NCBI GenBank assembly: GCA_027491195.1
Contig: JAIXWQ010000008.1
Location: 124,001 to 188,000 of the forward strand
Length of the DNA stretch: 64,000 nucleotides
Direction: 5' to 3'
Source: Cytophagaceae bacterium
GTDB taxonomy: Bacteria > Bacteroidota > Bacteroidia > Cytophagales > Spirosomataceae
A program made the position numbers and the translations under genes. Positions 59,972 to 64,000 of this stretch are shown here, in pieces; within the stretch, counting starts at the first letter, position 1, and every line of letters starts with the position of its first letter. The notes under the pieces are model-generated. The model did no database searches and was not told the DNA's origin. It saw only the letters and a list, made by a program, of their open reading frames with translations.

Positions 59972-61924
59972 CTATTTTTCAATAACTGTGCCTAATTCTT
60001 GGGAAATATTTTTTTGAATTTCTTTCAAACGGAGGAATTCTAGCAAGACGCCATCCATCTCCGGAGAGTCAGCTTGCAAAGAATCCAATTTAGAAAGTAC
60101 TTCCTGCAAATGCTGATCATTATATACTTTACGAAGTCGTAATACATTTTTATAGGCCAAATCCTCTAGCATCTCCTCATCCGTATTCACGCGAATTTCA
60201 TGCTTATCCTTCCATTCGGAAGACACAGAATGCTTATCAGACGAGATATTAATCGAGAAAGATTGGATTTCCTCATCTGCATGATGTAGAAAGAAATCAG
60301 GCTTAGGTGCACGCTGAGCCGCAAATTCTTGCTTGCAAAGGTCCAAAATGCGAATAAAAAGCGGCGTTTGAAAAACGGTTCCCTCCAGTTCATCGATTAA
60401 ATAATGAACCACAGTTAATCCTGGCGCCTGTGTTGGATTAATTTCCAAATGACCATAATTGATCATCAAACGCACACATTCTAATTCTTGGTAATAGGCT
60501 AGATTTTGTACTTCAACCGTCTGATCACCCTGAACAGGTTCGATCAGGTCTCTTACCTCCGCATATTGCTGCGCGGAGATTTGTTGAGGCTCATTGGAAG
60601 CCCCTTTCATTTTCTTTAACTGAATCTTATTTAATTCAGCCAGCAAGACATCTTCATCCATCCGCATCATGGAGGCGGTCTTTTGAATGAATAAGCTACG
60701 CTGAATCGCATCAGGTATTTTGGAAATGGATTGCACCATTTCTTTAATCATCTCTGCCTTTTTGAAGGGATCGTCTCCCGCTTCTTCTTTGAAAAGATTT
60801 GCTTGAAATGAGATGACATCCTTCGCCTCTTTCTTAATATAGTCAACAAAGGCCTCAGAACCGATTTTCCGAACGAAGGAATCCGGGTCATTCCCTTCTG
60901 GGAACACCACTAACTTCACTTGTAAGCCTTCTTCAAGAATCAAATCCATTCCACGTAATGCGGCCTTGATACCTGCAGAATCACCATCATACAACACAGT
61001 AACATGCTGAGTGAATCGACCGATCAACTTGATTTGCTCGATGGTCAATGAGGTACCTGATGACGCTACCACATTTTTTATCCCTGCTTGGTGCAGGGAA
61101 ATTACATCGGTATAGCCTTCTACTAAATAACAAACGTCTTTCGAACGAATCTCATTTTTCGCTTGGGAGATACCATATAAAGTGGCCGACTTATGGTAGA
61201 CTTCTGTTTCAGGAGAGTTGAGGTATTTCGCCTGGTTCTTTGCATCATTACGCAGGATACGCGCACCAAAAGCGATGATCTTTCCCGACACATTGTGAAT
61301 CGGAAAAATTACTCGATTACGGAATCGGTCATAGACTTTTCCGTCGTCATTTTTCTGTGTGACTAGACCCGCCTTTTCAATGATTTCTTGCGAGAACCCT
61401 TGTTTTAAAGCCGATTTCAAGAAGGCATCCCAAGCTTCTGGGCTATAGCCTAAATCGAAGGATTGTAAGGTTGCATCGGAGAAACCGCGTTCCTTGAAAT
61501 AAGGAAGTGCGATAGACTTGCCTTCGTCTGTATCGTATAATTGCTTTTTGAAAAATTCTTTGGCGTATTCGAGGATGATGAGTAGACTTTCGCGCTCGTT
61601 TTGACGAACGAGCTGGTCGTCGGTCATTTCCTCTTCTTGGATGTCGATGCCGTATTTTTTGGCCAAATGACGTAAAGCCTCGCCATATCCCAGCCCCTCC
61701 ATATCCATAACAAAGCGGACAGAATCTCCGGCCTTACCACAACCAAAACATTTGTAGATTCCCTTCGCAGGTGAAATAGAGAAGGAAGGCGTTTTCTCGC
61801 CGTGAAAAGGACAACAAGCCCAATAGTTCGCTCCCTTTTTCTTAATAGTGACATAATCCCCGATGACGTCTGCCACCGCAGCCGTTTGCTTTATTCGCTC
61901 GACGGTTTCGGGATCAATGCGCAT
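59972..61924 (-). CDS. dnaG: DNA primase
   Basis: A 650-residue primase. The N-terminal CHC2 zinc domain has C38, H41, C59 and C62 (CCPFHGEKTPSFSI and YKCFGCG). The catalytic core and TOPRIM domain contain GFGARIL-type RNAP-basic segments, YLVEGYTDVISLHQAG, VASSGTSLT and VTVLYDGDSAGIKAALRG. The C-terminal helicase-binding domain is present. Length is normal. The nucleoside transporter gene upstream ends 1 base before the ATG (61924). Confidence 0.96.
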   Translation of the reverse strand: MRIDPETVERIKQTAAVADVIGDYVTIKKKGANYWACCPFHGEKTPSFSISPAKGIYKCFGCGKAGDSVRFVMDMEGLGYGEALRHLAKKYGIDIQEEEMTDDQLVRQNERESLLIILEYAKEFFKKQLYDTDEGKSIALPYFKERGFSDATLQSFDLGYSPEAWDAFLKSALKQGFSQEIIEKAGLVTQKNDDGKVYDRFRNRVIFPIHNVSGKIIAFGARILRNDAKNQAKYLNSPETEVYHKSATLYGISQAKNEIRSKDVCYLVEGYTDVISLHQAGIKNVVASSGTSLTIEQIKLIGRFTQHVTVLYDGDSAGIKAALRGMDLILEEGLQVKLVVFPEGNDPDSFVRKIGSEAFVDYIKKEAKDVISFQANLFKEEAGDDPFKKAEMIKEMVQSISKIPDAIQRSLFIQKTASMMRMDEDVLLAELNKIQLKKMKGASNEPQQISAQQYAEVRDLIEPVQGDQTVEVQNLAYYQELECVRLMINYGHLEINPTQAPGLTVVHYLIDELEGTVFQTPLFIRILDLCKQEFAAQRAPKPDFFLHHADEEIQSFSINISSDKHSVSSEWKDKHEIRVNTDEEMLEDLAYKNVLRLRKVYNDQHLQEVLSKLDSLQADSPEMDGVLLEFLRLKEIQKNISQELGTVIEK

Positions 61925-61925
61925 A

Positions 61926-63164
61926 TTACAATAATAAACCAGCTAGGGTTGCAGATAAGTAAGAAGCTAATGTACCCGCGATTAAGGCTTTAAATCCTAA
62001 TTTAGCTAAGTCTGAACGACGGGAAGGAGCTAATTCGCCGATACCACCGATTTGGATAGCTACCGAAGAAAAATTAGCAAAACCACAAAGCGCAAAACTT
62101 GTAATGGCAATTGTTTTAGGGTCTAAAGTCGCCTTCAAGTGAACCATATCAAGATATGCCACAAATTCATTTACGACCATTTTCTTACCCATTAAGGCAC
62201 CAGCCACTTCAATATCTTGGGCAGGCACACCCATAGCGAAAGCAAATACAGAGAATAACTTGCCTAAAATCGTATTCATCGATAGTTCTGGATAATTCAC
62301 CCAAGCACCGATATGGCCTAAACCTAAGTCAACTAAAGCAATTAAGGCAATAAAACCGATTAACATCGCGATGACATTTAAACCTACTTTCAATCCCTCA
62401 CTCGCACCTGCCGCGATCGCATCTACTAAATTCGCATGCGTTTTAGACAATTCTAATTTCACTTCGCCTTCGGTTTCTGACTTCTCCGTTTCAGGGAACA
62501 TGATTTTAGAGATAACTAAAGCACCTGGCGCCGCCATTAAACTAGCCGCTAATAAATAGGCCGCTGGAACACCTAGCGAGATATAAACAGCCATAACACC
62601 ACCTGCGATGCAGGCGAAAGAACCTGTCATCGAAGCCATCAGCTCCGAATTCGTCATATTTTTCAGATAAGGCTTGATCATGATTTGCGCCTCTACTTGG
62701 CCTACAAAAGTAGATGCCACATTCGAAAGAGCCTCTGCCCCACTCACGCCCATTAACCAGTGTACACCTTTACCCATGAAAGAAACGACACGCTGAAGAA
62801 TGCCTAAATGATAGAACATATTCACTAAAACAGCCACAAAAATGATCGTAGGAACTACTTTAAAGAAGAAAATATAATCGTTTCCTGGACCAAAAGCCTT
62901 GATCATCAAATCACGATTCACTAACGAACCGAACACAAATTGTGCCCCTTTGTCCGCTTGACCTAACAAGGTATTGATGGAATCACCTAACCACTGGAAG
63001 AGGTTTTGGCCTACTTCAGTCTTCAAGATAAAGACCGCTAACAACACTTGTAACAAAAGACCTACGCCTACTGTCCGGTAATTAATTGCTTTACGGTTAT
63101 TTGACATTAAAAATGCTACCCCTAAAATCAATACGATACCGAGTAACCCTGTAAATCTTTCCAT
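61926..63164 (-). CDS. Concentrative nucleoside transporter (NupC/CNT family)
   Basis: A 412-residue inner-membrane nucleoside:cation symporter with about 10 membrane segments. Family parts in order: an N-terminal transmembrane domain, the gate domain with VSGAEALSNVASTFVGQVEAQIMIKPYLKNMTNSELMA (the GQ-E-x motif region), and a C-terminal domain with SFALCGFANFSSVAIQIGGIGELAPSRRSDLAKLG. It probably imports nucleosides with H+ or Na+. It lies 24 bases after ppk1 and 1 base before dnaG. Confidence 0.95.
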   Translation of the reverse strand: MERFTGLLGIVLILGVAFLMSNNRKAINYRTVGVGLLLQVLLAVFILKTEVGQNLFQWLGDSINTLLGQADKGAQFVFGSLVNRDLMIKAFGPGNDYIFFFKVVPTIIFVAVLVNMFYHLGILQRVVSFMGKGVHWLMGVSGAEALSNVASTFVGQVEAQIMIKPYLKNMTNSELMASMTGSFACIAGGVMAVYISLGVPAAYLLAASLMAAPGALVISKIMFPETEKSETEGEVKLELSKTHANLVDAIAAGASEGLKVGLNVIAMLIGFIALIALVDLGLGHIGAWVNYPELSMNTILGKLFSVFAFAMGVPAQDIEVAGALMGKKMVVNEFVAYLDMVHLKATLDPKTIAITSFALCGFANFSSVAIQIGGIGELAPSRRSDLAKLGFKALIAGTLASYLSATLAGLLL

Positions 63165-63188
63165 TATGCTGTTGTTGGTGTAATTCGC

Positions 63189-64000
63189 CTATTTTTTTTC
63201 AAGGCTAATTGTAAATTTATCAAATGCTAAGCCCTCAACCAAATCCTCTTCTTTGATTTCATAAAATTTCGTGTGGATATCAAACGGTTCATCACTCTCA
63301 ATTTTCCAATAAGTCCCATCCTCTTGCATTTCATAGGAGTTTTTGGTATCCCGTAAATTCCAATCCAAGATGGTGATGGCCAAATTTTTAGCGCGCGTAT
63401 TCACTAGTTCAAAGAGTGATTCAATGCGTCTGTCAAAGCTTCGCACCATCACGTCTGCACTTCCTCCATAAATTTTCGCATCGCCCTCATTGTGGAAATA
63501 ATACAAACGGGTATGCTCTAAATACTCCCCTACGATCGATTTAATGAAGATATTCTCTGATAAACCCTTGCGCTGAGGACGCAGGCAGCAAATGCCTCTC
63601 ACGATCAATAAAACTGGCAAACCCGCTTGAGAAGCCTTATAGAGCGCATCCATCGTCTTCAAATCTTGCAAGGAATTGATCTTCCAGCAAATACCTGCCG
63701 GTTTTCCTTCTTTGTGATTCTTCACCTCCATCTCAATCATTTCAATTAAACGATTCCGCATGTCGCGCGGAGCCGTAATCAAATGCTCGTAATGAGTCGG
63801 CATCGAGTGCCCTGTAATAACATTGAAGAACTCTGAAATATCTTGTGTAATACGCGTATCTGTCGTTAAAAGACCAATATCGGTATATAATTTAGCCGTA
63901 TCCTCGTTATAATTTCCAGAGGAAAGATGGGCATAACTTACTACATGATTGCCTTCATTGCGAATGACTTGAAGTAATTTAGTGTGCGTTTTTAAACCCG
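63189..64000 (-). CDS. ppk1: Polyphosphate kinase 1, C-terminal part (runs off the window)
   Basis: The last 270 or so residues of a polyphosphate kinase, which makes polyphosphate from ATP. Reading in from the right edge, the frame begins GLKTHTKLLQVIRNEGNH, then SSGNYNEDTAKLYTDIGLLT and DISEFFNVITGHS, all typical of the phospholipase D-like domain of PPK1. The final conserved part includes GICWKINSLQDLKTMDALYKAS, IVRGICCLRP and IYGGSADVMVRSFDRRIESLFEL. The N-terminal and dimerisation domains lie beyond 64000. It is likely the first visible gene of the ppk1-nucleoside transporter-dnaG run. Confidence 0.95.
   Translation of the reverse strand, partial: GLKTHTKLLQVIRNEGNHVVSYAHLSSGNYNEDTAKLYTDIGLLTTDTRITQDISEFFNVITGHSMPTHYEHLITAPRDMRNRLIEMIEMEVKNHKEGKPAGICWKINSLQDLKTMDALYKASQAGLPVLLIVRGICCLRPQRKGLSENIFIKSIVGEYLEHTRLYYFHNEGDAKIYGGSADVMVRSFDRRIESLFELVNTRAKNLAITILDWNLRDTKNSYEMQEDGTYWKIESDEPFDIHTKFYEIKEEDLVEGLAFDKFTISLEKK

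Noticed and set aside
1-64000. CRISPR arrays, insertion sequences, prophage genes or rRNA
   Set aside because: No regularly spaced repeats, transposase or integrase-like proteins, terminal inverted repeats or rRNA sequence were seen on reading both strands.

Overview
The window looks like chromosomal DNA of a Bacteroidota bacterium, most likely of the Cytophagales (Spirosomaceae/Cytophagaceae-like, for example an Aquirufa- or Arcicella-like freshwater organism). This is inferred from several features. Many genes are preceded by the Bacteroidota sigma -7 element TAnnTTTG and few by strong Shine-Dalgarno sites. One protein carries a type IX secretion (T9SS) C-terminal domain. The order nusB-ytxH-DUF1573-yajC-coaE, the fused rhamnulose-1-phosphate aldolase/lactaldehyde dehydrogenase, and the PVC-type cytochrome/NIPSNAP/TIM-barrel genes also fit. 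Genes are dense: no gap exceeds 300 bases, and six convergent gene pairs overlap at their 3' ends. No insertion sequence, phage gene, CRISPR array or rRNA gene was seen. The only structural RNA gene found is tRNA-Leu(TAG).

Layout. 1-7740 (minus strand): L-rhamnose use, with an exported GH78 alpha-L-rhamnosidase, the aldolase/dehydrogenase fusion, rhamnose isomerase, an FGGY kinase and LutA, which would take the lactate product to pyruvate. 7792-10034 (minus): a Tat-exported TIM-barrel protein and an M20 amidohydrolase, ending in a strong terminator. 10109-13677: rarA, thiN and moaC/moeA. 13684-16914: dipeptide epimerase, a PLP enzyme and a class A beta-lactamase-like hydrolase. 16907-18112: lgt, a tiny secreted peptide gene and a palindromic operator in a divergent promoter region. 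18113-25452: a PepSY-like lipoprotein, NIPSNAP protein, PVC-type cytochrome, a TIM-barrel protein, and an ArsR regulator with its own palindrome.

25449-31432: MFS exporter, membrane protein, MOSC protein, TolC and an ABC exporter. 31520-36978: nusB, ytxH, DUF1573, yajC, a coaE fused in frame to an exported-type nuclease/phosphatase domain, and dnaX. 36975-47607 (minus): one long run of clpP, clpX, a small membrane protein, hydrolase, cmk, FAD oxidoreductase, a large beta-barrel protein, a T9SS CotH protein and proA. 47730-49224: trigger factor and tRNA-Leu. 49318-51071: a 29-residue membrane peptide gene directly before a sodium:solute symporter. 51028-56490: a PPIase lipoprotein and a sugar locus (MFS transporter divergent from two Gfo/Idh/MocA genes and a TIM-barrel isomerase). 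56542-59365: DoxX, a vanadium haloperoxidase-like lipoprotein and an outer-membrane protein. 59436-64000: a hypothetical protein, dnaG, a nucleoside transporter and the C-terminal part of ppk1, which runs off the right edge.

No clear new defence or mobile system was found. The points most worth a second look are the CoaE-nuclease fusion with a buried signal sequence, the unannotated small ORFs at 18006, 49318 and 17906, the palindromic operators at 17948, 24623 and 59396, hairpin terminators that end at the next start codon, and the glycoside-oxidation-type loci.
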